A stretch of DNA of 10,221 nucleotides from contig CAMBDR010000081.1 of NCBI GenBank assembly GCA_945864765.1, positions 1 to 10,221 on the forward strand, read 5' to 3'. The notes beneath the pieces were generated by a model that had not been told where the DNA came from, did not search any database, and saw only the letters and a list, made by a program, of their open reading frames with translations. Origin of the DNA: Janthinobacterium lividum. Its GTDB lineage: Bacteria > Pseudomonadota > Gammaproteobacteria > Burkholderiales > Burkholderiaceae_D. Shown here one piece after another: positions 1 to 7,000 of this stretch. Every line of letters starts with the position of its first letter. The first letter of the stretch is position 1. Both the position numbers and the translations under genes were made by a program.

Positions 1-45
1 CCGAGGGCGAGAGGCTACAGCGATTCGTTGCTGGCGTTGCGCCAT
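1..45 (-). CDS. Possible 5' end of an NADP-dependent oxidoreductase gene (partial)
   Basis: Reading the minus strand from ATG at 43-45, 15 codons stay open to the window edge and encode MAQRQQRIAVASRPR. All three minus-strand frames are closed by stops just before this ATG, so a gene downstream of the permease would have to start about here, 54 bp after the permease stop. The RIxxASRP pattern resembles the N-terminus of medium-chain NADP-dependent oxidoreductases of the CurA/YncB type; this is recognition from very few residues. No convincing Shine-Dalgarno sequence precedes the ATG. A competing reading is the plus strand, where frame 1 is open from base 1 to a TAG at 61-63 and could be the last 20 codons of a convergent gene. 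Only the sequence to the left would decide. Confidence 0.3.
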   Translation of the reverse strand, partial: MAQRQQRIAVASRPR

Positions 46-99
46 AATTCAGTCAGACTTTAGCGCCATACGCCGTTTATGAAAAACCAGGCCGCCGCC

Positions 100-1395
100 T
101 CAACTGCTCTGCCGTGGCACTTGCGGCGCGCTGGCCAGCCAGCGCGAGCGCAGCAAACCCAAAGCCACTGCCGCATGCACCGCAGCAACCACGATGGACA
201 GCATTGGATGGCCCGGCAATGGCAGTACCAGCATCATGCCACCCAGCGAGCCGAGCAACCAGGGCAACAGCCCATACAGCACCAGCATCAGCACCAAAAA
301 GGCGGGCACGGGCCGTCGGCCTGTGCTGGAAAAGGCAAAGTACAAAGCCAGCGCACAGTCGCGCAGCACGAACAACACCACGGCCAAGGGTTGCCAGGTC
401 AGCGGCATCACCGCGTTCGCGCCGGGTTGCCAATCCCACGACAGCATAGTCCAGGCTGCAAACACCAAGCCCAATAGCAGCGTGCTTGGCCAGCGCGGCA
501 ACTGCTGCAATGCCGCCACCCATTGACTATCCGCCAGACGCGCCACAATGCGCTGCCACAGCGGGCGCGGCTGCGGTTCGCTGAGCAGCGCAAAATAGGT
601 GAGCACAATACAAGTGGCCAGACCAACCACACCCAACAATTGAAGATGATGGGATGGCGCAAAACCGGCAAAATAGCCCGATAACACCAAAGCCAAAGCA
701 GGCCAGCCCCAAGGCATTTGCCGTACCGCCAACACCTCGGCCATGGTGCGCCAAGCGGCCACCAGTGCGCACAGGGCAAACAGCGCCAATGACGCCACCA
801 CGAAATGCAGGCTGTTGAATTGCCACTGCCACCATAACACCTGCGCATTGCTCAGCGCGCGAATCAGGATGAACAGCAATAGCAAAAACATGAGCATCGG
901 CCAGCCGCCCGCCCGACGCGCCGTGCTCCCGCCCGCTTTCACCAGTTGCAAGTTCACCGCGATCAGCAGCGCTTGTAAAAATACCCCCGCCAAAATCGCA
1001 CCGAGGGTGGCCACCGGAGCCAGGGGGCGTAGTTCGCCCAACAGGGCGCAGGGCAGCGCCACCAGCAAACACAGTGCGCCGCCGTACCAGCCATAGGCAC
1101 TGGCACCGGCCAACTTACCCCAAGTCATGGCCCAAGGCCGCATCGCACTCATGCGTTGTTGATCCCAGGTGCGGTCGGTCACTTCATCAATCACGCTGGC
1201 ACCGGCGGCCATGGTGCCCATGCCCCACACCAGACCACAAAAAAGTATCGCCCCTATCACCGCAAAGGCATTGTGCCAGACTGCGGGTGAGGACAAGGCG
1301 ACCGCCGTAAAACAGGCCAGCAGCAAGAGCGGCAGAATGATCAGGCGGGTGGGAGAAAACTGGAGCCACAGTTGGCGGCGAAATTCCGGATTCAT
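100..1395 (-). CDS. ABC-2 type transporter permease
   Basis: A 431-residue, very hydrophobic protein with roughly 10-12 predicted membrane segments (about 16-36, 43-65, 97-119, 125-150, 166-184, 196-214, 228-246, 250-271, 303-319, 333-355, 364-390 and 398-416). It most likely forms the inner-membrane channel of an exporter powered by the ATPase encoded just upstream. The cytoplasmic stretch at about 70-95, EVTDRTWDQQ followed by a basic/aromatic run and WGK, matches the first loop of ABC-2 permeases, where an E...RTWD-type coupling region contacts the ATPase. Its ATG (1393-1395) overlaps the ATPase stop codon in an ATGA junction, so the two are almost certainly co-transcribed and translationally coupled. 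The substrate cannot be read from the sequence. The pair is divergent from the biosynthetic genes, so a role in exporting their product is only a possibility. Confidence 0.85.
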   Translation of the reverse strand: MNPEFRRQLWLQFSPTRLIILPLLLLACFTAVALSSPAVWHNAFAVIGAILFCGLVWGMGTMAAGASVIDEVTDRTWDQQRMSAMRPWAMTWGKLAGASAYGWYGGALCLLVALPCALLGELRPLAPVATLGAILAGVFLQALLIAVNLQLVKAGGSTARRAGGWPMLMFLLLLFILIRALSNAQVLWWQWQFNSLHFVVASLALFALCALVAAWRTMAEVLAVRQMPWGWPALALVLSGYFAGFAPSHHLQLLGVVGLATCIVLTYFALLSEPQPRPLWQRIVARLADSQWVAALQQLPRWPSTLLLGLVFAAWTMLSWDWQPGANAVMPLTWQPLAVVLFVLRDCALALYFAFSSTGRRPVPAFLVLMLVLYGLLPWLLGSLGGMMLVLPLPGHPMLSIVVAAVHAAVALGLLRSRWLASAPQVPRQSS

Positions 1396-2408
1396 GGTAA
1401 TTCCTTACGGATTGCAGCGGCGCTGCGTTCGGCTTCAAGGGATTTTAAATAGGATTGCTGGAGGTTCTCGGTGACGGGCATCAACACGGTGAGTGGATGA
1501 CCCGCCGCAACGCATGCCGCCACCAGCGCCGCCTGCGCCTTTGCATCACCACTAAAGCCGATTTCGATGGTATTGCGCTCCACCCGCGTCAGGCGCACGC
1601 CAGCTTGGTTGGTCAACCATTGCCCCACGGCTTCGGCGGGTGCGGCAAACTCCAGGTGCAGGCTGCGCTCCGGCATGGGGCCGCTTTTGCCAGCATCGCC
1701 AGCAGCATCGCTCATACCATGGCCGCCGCCGTGGTTCACTGCTTGGTTCAATGCGCGGTGCACCAACACCCGGCCATTGTTGAGCGCCAGCATGTGGGTG
1801 GAATAGGCATCCAGTTCAGCCAAAATATGGCTCGATACCAGCAAACTCATACCCTGTGCCTGTAGCGTCTTGAAAACATCGGCCAACGCGCCGCGTGCTT
1901 CGGGATCCAGCCCACTGGCGGGTTCATCGAGCAGCAAAACCTGGGGCGAATGAATAATGGCTTGCCCAATGGCCAGGCGCTGGCGTTGGCCGCGCGACAG
2001 GGTTTTAGCCAGGTGTTGCAATTTATCCTGCAAACCCATACGCTGCGCCGTCATGCGCACCGCCTCCGGTACAGCTGCCGTGGCCAGCCCTTGTGAGCAT
2101 GCCGCGTATTCCAGCCCCTGCGCCACGGTGAGGTCGCTGTACAGGCCAAAATTATCGGACAAATAGCCGATCAGGCGGTGTACCTCACGCGGTGACTCGT
2201 AGACATCCAGCCCCGCCACCCGAATCATGCCCGACAACGGCACCTCCAACGCGGCGATACAGCGCAACAGCGTGGTTTTGCCCGCGCCATTGGGGCCAAC
2301 CAGGGCCGTAACGGTGCCTTGCTCGATAGACAGGCTGATATTTTCCAGGGCGCGAAAGCCGGGATAATCAAAGGTGAGGTCGCTGACCTCGATAATAAAA
2401 GTACTCAA
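1392..2408 (-). CDS. ABC transporter ATP-binding protein
   Basis: A 338-residue cytoplasmic ATPase that would drive the permease encoded directly downstream. Motifs run in the expected order: Walker A GPNGAGKTT at 38-46, a Q-loop region around GYLSDNFGLY at 81-90 in which the usual Gln is not obvious (common in this subfamily), a signature LSRGQRQRL at 137-145 (Arg in place of the usual second-position Gly), Walker B VLLLDE at 157-162, D-loop SGLD at 165-168 and the H-loop His at 194. The last hundred or so residues form an accessory C-terminal domain joined by a Gly/His/Ser-rich linker at about 226-246. The start is TTG at 2406-2408: AGGAG lies 5 nt upstream and no ATG precedes the Walker A region at a sensible distance. 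Class and partner are clear; substrate is unknown. Confidence 0.95.
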   Translation of the reverse strand: MSTFIIEVSDLTFDYPGFRALENISLSIEQGTVTALVGPNGAGKTTLLRCIAALEVPLSGMIRVAGLDVYESPREVHRLIGYLSDNFGLYSDLTVAQGLEYAACSQGLATAAVPEAVRMTAQRMGLQDKLQHLAKTLSRGQRQRLAIGQAIIHSPQVLLLDEPASGLDPEARGALADVFKTLQAQGMSLLVSSHILAELDAYSTHMLALNNGRVLVHRALNQAVNHGGGHGMSDAAGDAGKSGPMPERSLHLEFAAPAEAVGQWLTNQAGVRLTRVERNTIEIGFSGDAKAQAALVAACVAAGHPLTVLMPVTENLQQSYLKSLEAERSAAAIRKELP

Positions 2409-2413
2409 ACAAT

Positions 2414-2418
2414 CTCCT
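2414..2418 (-). promoter_or_regulatory. Ribosome binding site fixing the TTG start of the ABC ATPase
   Basis: On the minus strand AGGAG lies 5 nt before the TTG at 2406-2408. The site supports the non-ATG start and the N-terminus MSTFIIEVSD, which begins directly at the first beta-strand of an ABC domain. Confidence 0.75.
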
Positions 2419-2536
2419 AGGCTTTGCCAGATTCATTCAGCCGATTGTAATGGCTTGGGCGAACGGAAAGAGGCGGCAATGCATAAGTGCAGCGAAATAA
2501 CGGAGACCAAAATCGAAAAAAGCGCGATACCTGGGA

Positions 2537-2571
2537 TTTTTGTTGTTTTTTGTTGTTTTTTGTTGTTTTTT
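2537..2571. repeat. Phased T-tracts (10-bp tandem repeat), probable curved DNA
   Basis: Three exact consecutive copies of TGTTGTTTTT occupy 2541-2570, preceded by a further T-run. The homopolymer runs are T5 at 2537-2541 and T6 at 2546-2551, 2556-2561 and 2566-2571, so they recur every 9-10 bp, close to one helical turn. A-tracts on the same face of the helix are known to bend DNA. The array lies in the divergent intergenic region and ends about 18 bp upstream of a TATAAT box. It could act as an upstream promoter element or a binding site for nucleoid proteins such as H-NS/MvaT-type or HU/IHF. Copy-number change by slippage is also possible. Confidence 0.85.
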
Positions 2572-2594
2572 GCCACAACGATACCATGTATAAT
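2570..2594 (+). promoter_or_regulatory. Candidate promoter for the SRPBCC gene
   Basis: A perfect -10 hexamer TATAAT lies at 2589-2594, about 48 bp upstream of the likely start codon. The best -35 match is TTGCCA at 2570-2575, but the 13-bp spacer is shorter than the usual 16-18 bp. TG directly precedes the -10 hexamer rather than one base earlier as in a true extended -10. The curved T-tract DNA next to it may compensate. The -10 is convincing and the -35 is not. Confidence 0.5.
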
Positions 2595-2642
2595 CAACGA
2601 AGCCCGGCATCATTTTGATTTTTCTTGAATGGCAGCGCTCCA

Positions 2643-3242
2643 ATGCAAATGACACAAAAAAACATACTGTTCGCCGCCTTGGCCGCACTCGCCAGCAATG
2701 TCGGCGCGCAGGCGATCAATGTCGGCATGTTAAGCGAATCGAGCGTCTTGCTCATTGATCAAAGTACGCCCAAATTCCCCGGCACCACCTTTGAGGCAGG
2801 CACCATCATCAATACCCCATTGCAAAGACTGTGCGCGACGATTCAGGATTATGCGGATTACCCCAGCTACGTACCCAATACGTCCGTAGCCAAGCCAACG
2901 CCGCAGGCCGACGGCACCACACTGGTTGACATGACCCTTCAATTTCCCTTTGGCATCATCAAAAAATATCGACTACATATGCGACCCCAAGTGAGCCGGG
3001 ATGCCTGCCGCCTCAGTTGGAAGATGGTGGCATGGGAAGGACTGAAACCAAGTGAAACCTTTGCCGATACCTCCGGCTTTGTTACGCTGGCACCGTGGGC
3101 TTTTGATCCTAACAAAACGACCGTCATCTACCATGTGCATACCGACCCCGGCCCGGTGCCGTTTGGCTTCGGATGGTTGGTGGATAACTGGAGCCGGGAC
3201 AGCACGTCCAAGATGGTGGACGCTTTGCGCCGTAAATTTTAA
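2643..3242 (+). CDS. Exported SRPBCC/START-like lipid-binding family protein
   Basis: A protein of about 199 residues. From ATG 2643 it begins with a signal-peptide-like stretch: one Lys, then hydrophobic FAALAALAS, ending in the signal peptidase I-type site AQA at about residue 24. It is therefore probably periplasmic. The rest (about 50-195) has the layout of the SRPBCC fold: an opening strand (TTFEAGTIINTP), the helix region with DYADYPSYVP at 69-78, repeated beta-strands, and a long C-terminal helix ending in DALRRKF. COQ10/polyketide cyclase-like SRPBCC proteins bind hydrophobic ligands in a deep cavity, so carrying or shaping a lipid product is plausible but inferred. Alternative starts are TTG 2625 and ATG 2649; ATG 2643 or 2649 gives the more typical signal peptide, and none has a strong Shine-Dalgarno site. 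The next gene follows after 29 bp. Confidence 0.75.
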   Translation: MQMTQKNILFAALAALASNVGAQAINVGMLSESSVLLIDQSTPKFPGTTFEAGTIINTPLQRLCATIQDYADYPSYVPNTSVAKPTPQADGTTLVDMTLQFPFGIIKKYRLHMRPQVSRDACRLSWKMVAWEGLKPSETFADTSGFVTLAPWAFDPNKTTVIYHVHTDPGPVPFGFGWLVDNWSRDSTSKMVDALRRKF

Positions 3243-3271
3243 TCAATTCAATACACACTTCAAAACATATC

Positions 3272-3565
3272 ATGGCCAATGATCCCTCCACAGAAAAGAA
3301 ACTTGCTGCCCAATGCACGATTGAACGTGTCTTCACCGATCTGGGCGCGGCACTCCAGCACGCGAAAACCGAGACGCTGGCCCGTGGCGGCACTTGGGAA
3401 GGCGACCTGAAAAGCGGATCTTATAAGATGCGCACCCCGCTCGGGCCCATTGAAGGCAGTTATACGGTATTGCGAAAAACCGTCCGCTTCACCATCCAAC
3501 ACAAGCCAATGCTGGTGCCATGCTCGCTCATCGCCCGCATCATCGACCAGTTCATTGCAACATGA
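3272..3565 (+). CDS. Small 97-residue protein, possibly of the polyhydroxyalkanoic acid system family
   Basis: A 97-residue soluble protein without signal peptide or membrane segment. It sits 29 bp after the SRPBCC gene and is probably in its operon. The layout is an N-terminal strand and helix (QCTIERVFTDLGAALQHAKT), a middle of short beta-strands (WEGDLKSG, GPIEGSYTV, TVRFTIQHK) and a C-terminal helix (CSLIARIIDQFIAT). This resembles the small alpha/beta proteins annotated as putative polyhydroxyalkanoic acid system proteins, with W-x-G-D, then G-x-I-x-G, then an amphipathic end. That is a remote pattern match made by eye; the same outline would fit a minimal SRPBCC-like half. The ribosome binding site before ATG 3272 is weak, which fits translation after its neighbour. 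Function is unknown; proximity to a fatty-acid-using synthase suggests a lipid-related role. Confidence 0.6.
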   Translation: MANDPSTEKKLAAQCTIERVFTDLGAALQHAKTETLARGGTWEGDLKSGSYKMRTPLGPIEGSYTVLRKTVRFTIQHKPMLVPCSLIARIIDQFIAT

Positions 3566-3583
3566 TGCATGTCCGCTTGCATG

Positions 3584-3617
3584 TCCACAATTTAATGGTT
3601 TATCCACAATTTAATGG
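3584..3617 (+). repeat. 15-bp direct repeat pair with a DnaA-box-like 9-mer
   Basis: TCCACAATTTAATGG occurs at 3584-3598 and again at 3603-3617, separated by 4 bp (19-bp period). Within the second unit and its spacer, 3600-3608 reads TTATCCACA, an exact DnaA-box consensus. The equivalent first-copy 9-mer ATGTCCACA matches 7 of 9. A shorter repeat, GCATGTCC, overlaps on the left (3567-3574 and 3579-3586). Two same-orientation copies about two helical turns apart, upstream of a biosynthetic gene, would suit a regulator binding site. An origin is unlikely from so few boxes. Confidence 0.6.
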
Positions 3618-3706
3618 CAGCGAAACAGGCCGTCAATATCCCGAATCACCCATAGAAAACATCCGCCATTATCGACGGCATGATTGAATTACTTCTGCGC
3701 GTAAAT

Positions 3707-3751
3707 GGCTTGGCTCAAGCCGCTGAATAGTATTCGGTTTGTTCGCGCGAA
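3707..3751. promoter_or_regulatory. Cluster of three short palindromes upstream of the small ORF
   Basis: Three perfect inverted repeats lie within 45 bp: GGCTTG-gct-CAAGCC (3707-3721), GAATA-g-TATTC (3725-3735) and TTCGCGCGAA (3742-3751). They end just upstream of the Shine-Dalgarno sequence at 3758. They could be operator half-sites or RNA hairpins. No T-run follows the first, so it is not a rho-independent terminator. Short palindromes also arise by chance; only the clustering is notable. Confidence 0.35.
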
Positions 3752-3771
3752 TTCCATAGGAAGTTCTGCCG

Positions 3772-3912
3772 ATGCTGAAAAACCTGCTAGAATACTTTTT
3801 CGAGCCTTCAAAACACAGATGCGGCCTGTCGAAACACTACCAATATCACAACAGTCAATATCAATTTGGCCCGATTGAGTACCGCATACCAAAATTCGGC
3901 AGTAAAAAGTAG
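3772..3912 (+). CDS. Candidate 46-residue small basic protein of unknown function
   Basis: An ORF starting at ATG 3772 and stopping at TAG 3910-3912 encodes 46 residues. AGGAAG at 3758-3763 lies 8 nt before the ATG, an ideal ribosome binding site. The product has an amphipathic N-terminus (MLKNLLEYFFE), a single Cys at 17, a middle rich in Tyr, His and Gln, and a basic end FGSKK. It has no signal peptide and is not long enough for a stable globular domain; membrane or nucleic-acid association is possible. I recognise no family. It ends 96 bp before the synthase on the same strand and may share its transcript. The alternative is that this is untranslated leader and the open frame is chance. 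Confidence 0.5.
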   Translation: MLKNLLEYFFEPSKHRCGLSKHYQYHNSQYQFGPIEYRIPKFGSKK

Positions 3913-3998
3913 GGGCGCACCGTTGTATTCTCGTGTTGGTTAGCCTGAATCAGAACTAAATTAGCCAACAAAACAGCGCTTTTCGCAAACATTAACCT

Positions 3999-4005
3999 GA
4001 GGTGA
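3999..4005 (+). promoter_or_regulatory. Strong ribosome binding site fixing the GTG start of the synthase
   Basis: GAGGTGA matches the 16S rRNA 3' end over seven bases and sits 3 nt before GTG 4009 (6 nt from the GAGG core). The next in-frame Met (residue 107) lies inside the adenylation domain, so the GTG start is the sensible choice. Confidence 0.85.
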
Positions 4006-4008
4006 AGT

Positions 4009-7000
4009 GTGGAAAATTCAGCAAAAAATATTACCAGCCTACCGACGCTCGTCCACATTCTCAAAGAGAGAGCGCGACTAACGCCAAGCCAAGTCGCGTA
4101 CATTTTTTTGAAGGACGGCGAGAATGAGGAAGTACCGATAACCTATGGTGAACTGGATCAGGCGGCAAAACGTCTGGCAGCCAAAATACAGGACAGAAAT
4201 GCGCATGCTTTCAATAGCCGCGTACTCTTGATCTACCCCCAGGGGCTGGAATTTTTAATCGCATTTTTCGGTTGTTTATATGTGGGTGCCACGGCCGTAT
4301 TGGTGTTCCCGCCAAGCAGCAAAAAAATGGCCAAGCGACTCAACGGCATTGTTGAGGATTGCGATGTTTCGCTGATTTTATCGACCACTGGCGTGATCGA
4401 AAAAACCATGCGCATGGAAAGCGCGCCTGATCTGGAGACTGGCACCCATGACAAGGCTGGCATTTCCCGCATGGAATGGATTAATACCGACGAACTTGAG
4501 GTCGGCATCGAAAGCCGTTTTATTGAGCAAAATATTACCCCCGATCACATCGCCTTTCTACAATACACATCCGGCTCGACTGGCACGCCAAAAGGCGTCA
4601 TGATCACCCATCACAACTTGATGGCCAACGAAAAAGCCATCAATTCGATTTATCACCATACCGATAAAACCATTGTCGTGGGCTGGTTGCCGTTGATTCA
4701 TGATATGGGCTTGATCGGTAATGTATTGCAGCCATTGTATAAGGGCGTGCCGCTTATTTTCATGTCCCCTTTGCATTTCATGCAAAAGCCGGTTCGCTGG
4801 CTACGCGCAATCAGCAAATATCGCGCCACATCCAGCGGTGCGCCTAATTTTGCCTATGATCTTTGCGTCAACAAGATCAGCGACGAAGATGCCGAAGGCT
4901 TGGATCTCTCCAGTTGGCAAACCGCTTTTAACGGGGCCGAACCGGTGCGCAAAGAAACGGTCGAACGATTCAACCGCAAATTTGCCCATTACAAACTCAA
5001 CCCAGGCTCGCATATGGCGGTGTATGGCCTGGCGGAAGCAACCCTGATCGTGACTGGCACACGCCAAGGCCATCCGTTGCACGCCGACGAGGCCACCGGC
5101 TATATGCCATCTGGTATTGCAGAACCGTGCGACACCATCGCCGTGGTGAATGTCGAGACCTGCGAAGAGGTGGCCGAAGGCGTCGAAGGCGAAATCTGGA
5201 TCAATGGCCCCTGCGTCGCCAAAGGTTACTGGAATCGCCCTGACGAAACCAGAGAAACCTTTCAAGCCAAAATCGAAAATGACGGACTGGAATACATGCG
5301 CTCCGGCGATACTGGCTATTTCAAGGATGGGCAAATATTCATCACCGGACGGATCAAGGATGTGATCATCATCCAAGGCAAGAATTTCCACGCCGAAGAT
5401 ATCGAGTGGAGCGCCAATGATGTCAAGGGTCTGCGCGCCGGTTGTATCGCTGCATTTTCAATCGAAGAAGAAAACCTGGAAAAGCTGGTCGTCGTTGCTG
5501 GCACCACCTCGACTGCAGATGAAGAATTACCCAACATCGTGACCCAGATTCGGGCAGCCATCTACACCGATCATCAATTGCATGTGGATCGGGTGGTACT
5601 TATCAAGCCCAAAGACCTGCCGGTAACCACCAGCGGCAAGGTGCAGCGCCGACTTTCCCGGCAAATGTATCTCAAGCATAAATTTACCGTTTTACTGGAT
5701 CAATCCTTGCATCATGGCGCAAGCGGGGGCGAGGCAGCGAAAGCTGATTCCCTTAAATTCGTTGCCGCCAGTACGCCGGCAGAGTTGGAGTTGGTCGCCA
5801 TCTGGGCCGAGATTTTAAATACCCCGGCGCACCGCATCGGCCTCAACAACAACTTCTTTGAACTGGGCGGCTCCTCGCTAACCATGCTGGAACTGTCCAC
5901 CCGCTTGAACGTCTCAATGGAGCTCTTGTTCCGCTATCCAACCATCAGCGGTTACCTATACCGCTCGTCTGAGTATGAGTTCCCGAACGTAGCCGACGAT
6001 ATTTACCTGCCGCCGATGCACATCAATCCGCTGCTGGAAGGCCCCACTGGCATAGGCCTCATTACTGGCGGCACTGGCTTCTTCGGTTTGCATTTCCTGA
6101 AAGCGATGATGAAGCGCACCGAGGATACCTTTGTTTTGCTGGTGCGCGGAAAAACACAGGAGGCCATCGAGAAAAAATTCGATGCAGCGCTTGCCTATTT
6201 CCACATGGAGGCAGACATCGACCGCTCACGCGTGGTGCTGATCCAAGGTGATTTGAGCAAGAAAAACGTCGGCATTCCCTATAGTAAATACGCATGGGTC
6301 ACCGACAATGTTGATCGGATTTTCCATATCGGCTCGCATGTCAACAACTGGCTGCCGTATGAAGGCATCCGCGAAATCAACGTGGACGGCACCCGTAGCC
6401 TGTTACAGTTGGCGCGCACTGGCCGCAAAAAAGAACTGCACTACACCAGCACCAGTACTTTCACGCCCAAGAAAGAGGATACTGCGGTATTCCTGGAAGG
6501 CGATGCCATCGATCCGGGCGAAATCAATCGCTATTTCGGCTACGACATCAGCAAGTACGCCAGTGAAGAAATGTGCAAAATGGCACGCAAAGACGGCATC
6601 ATCTGTAATGTGTATCGTCTGGTCTGGGTCGGTGGCCATCTTAAAACAGGCCTCACCAAGGTCAACGATGGCTTGAATATCATGTTGCGCATTTTATTGA
6701 CATTGGGATCTTTCCCGCAGGGCAATTATTTGCATGACATTGTGCCAGTTGACTTGATGGCCGACTCGATGGCATCGGTGATCGGCAAGGCAGAGAACAC
6801 CAATTACAACATCACCAGCCAGTCCAAAGAATCGATCGACATGAAGCGCATCGTCATCATGTTGCGCAGTATGGGCTATCGGCTCGAAGAGGTCAGCCGT
6901 GGCGAGTTCGTGAACCGCCTCAGAAATTACCCCATGGAGAAGTGGGACGAGCATTGCAAATCCTATCGCCAACTGATTATCCGTTTATTTGAGGACCCGA

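Larger units (their letters stand above)
3566..4008 (+). other. 443-bp gap between the 97-residue gene and the synthase
   Basis: This stretch has no long gene. It holds a 15-bp direct repeat pair with a DnaA-box-like 9-mer (3584-3617), three short palindromes (3707-3751), a 46-codon ORF with a ribosome binding site (3772-3912), and the synthase leader. A possible extended -10, TGCTAGAAT at 3785-3793, lies inside the small ORF without a good -35. An imperfect 8-bp stem with G-U pairs (TTGGTTAG 3936-3943 with TTAGCCAA 3961-3968) lies in the leader. The synthase probably has its own promoter here, but no textbook pair of hexamers is visible. Confidence 0.6.

Noticed and set aside
79..523. Plus- and minus-strand ORFs overlapping the end of the permease (such as 79-477 + and 77-523 -)
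   Set aside because: Their products are low-complexity, Arg/Ala/Gln-rich translations of the permease's GC-rich DNA, with no recognisable domain, and the permease frame is clearly coding.
527..1072. 181-codon minus-strand ORF inside the permease
   Set aside because: A frame shadow of the permease on the same strand, without a ribosome binding site or domain.
2444..2449. Minus-strand TACAAT as the -10 of the ABC operon
   Set aside because: Position is reasonable, but no -35-like hexamer lies at an acceptable spacing.
2541..2570. Tandem 10-bp repeats as a CRISPR array
   Set aside because: Units are contiguous with no spacers and far too short.
3600..3608. DnaA box as part of a replication origin
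   Set aside because: Only one exact box and one poor match, with no AT-rich unwinding element or dnaA/dnaN nearby.
3680..3730. 16-codon ORF (MIELLLRVNGLAQAAE) as a leader peptide
   Set aside because: No Shine-Dalgarno sequence precedes the ATG and the frame is too short to separate from chance.
3785..3793. Extended -10-like TGCTAGAAT as the synthase promoter
   Set aside because: No recognisable -35 at 16-18 bp, and it lies inside the better-supported 46-codon ORF; kept only as a remark in the gap entry.
4801..5391. 196-codon minus-strand ORF
   Set aside because: Lies entirely opposite the FAAL domain, whose motifs are intact; its translation looks like an antisense shadow.
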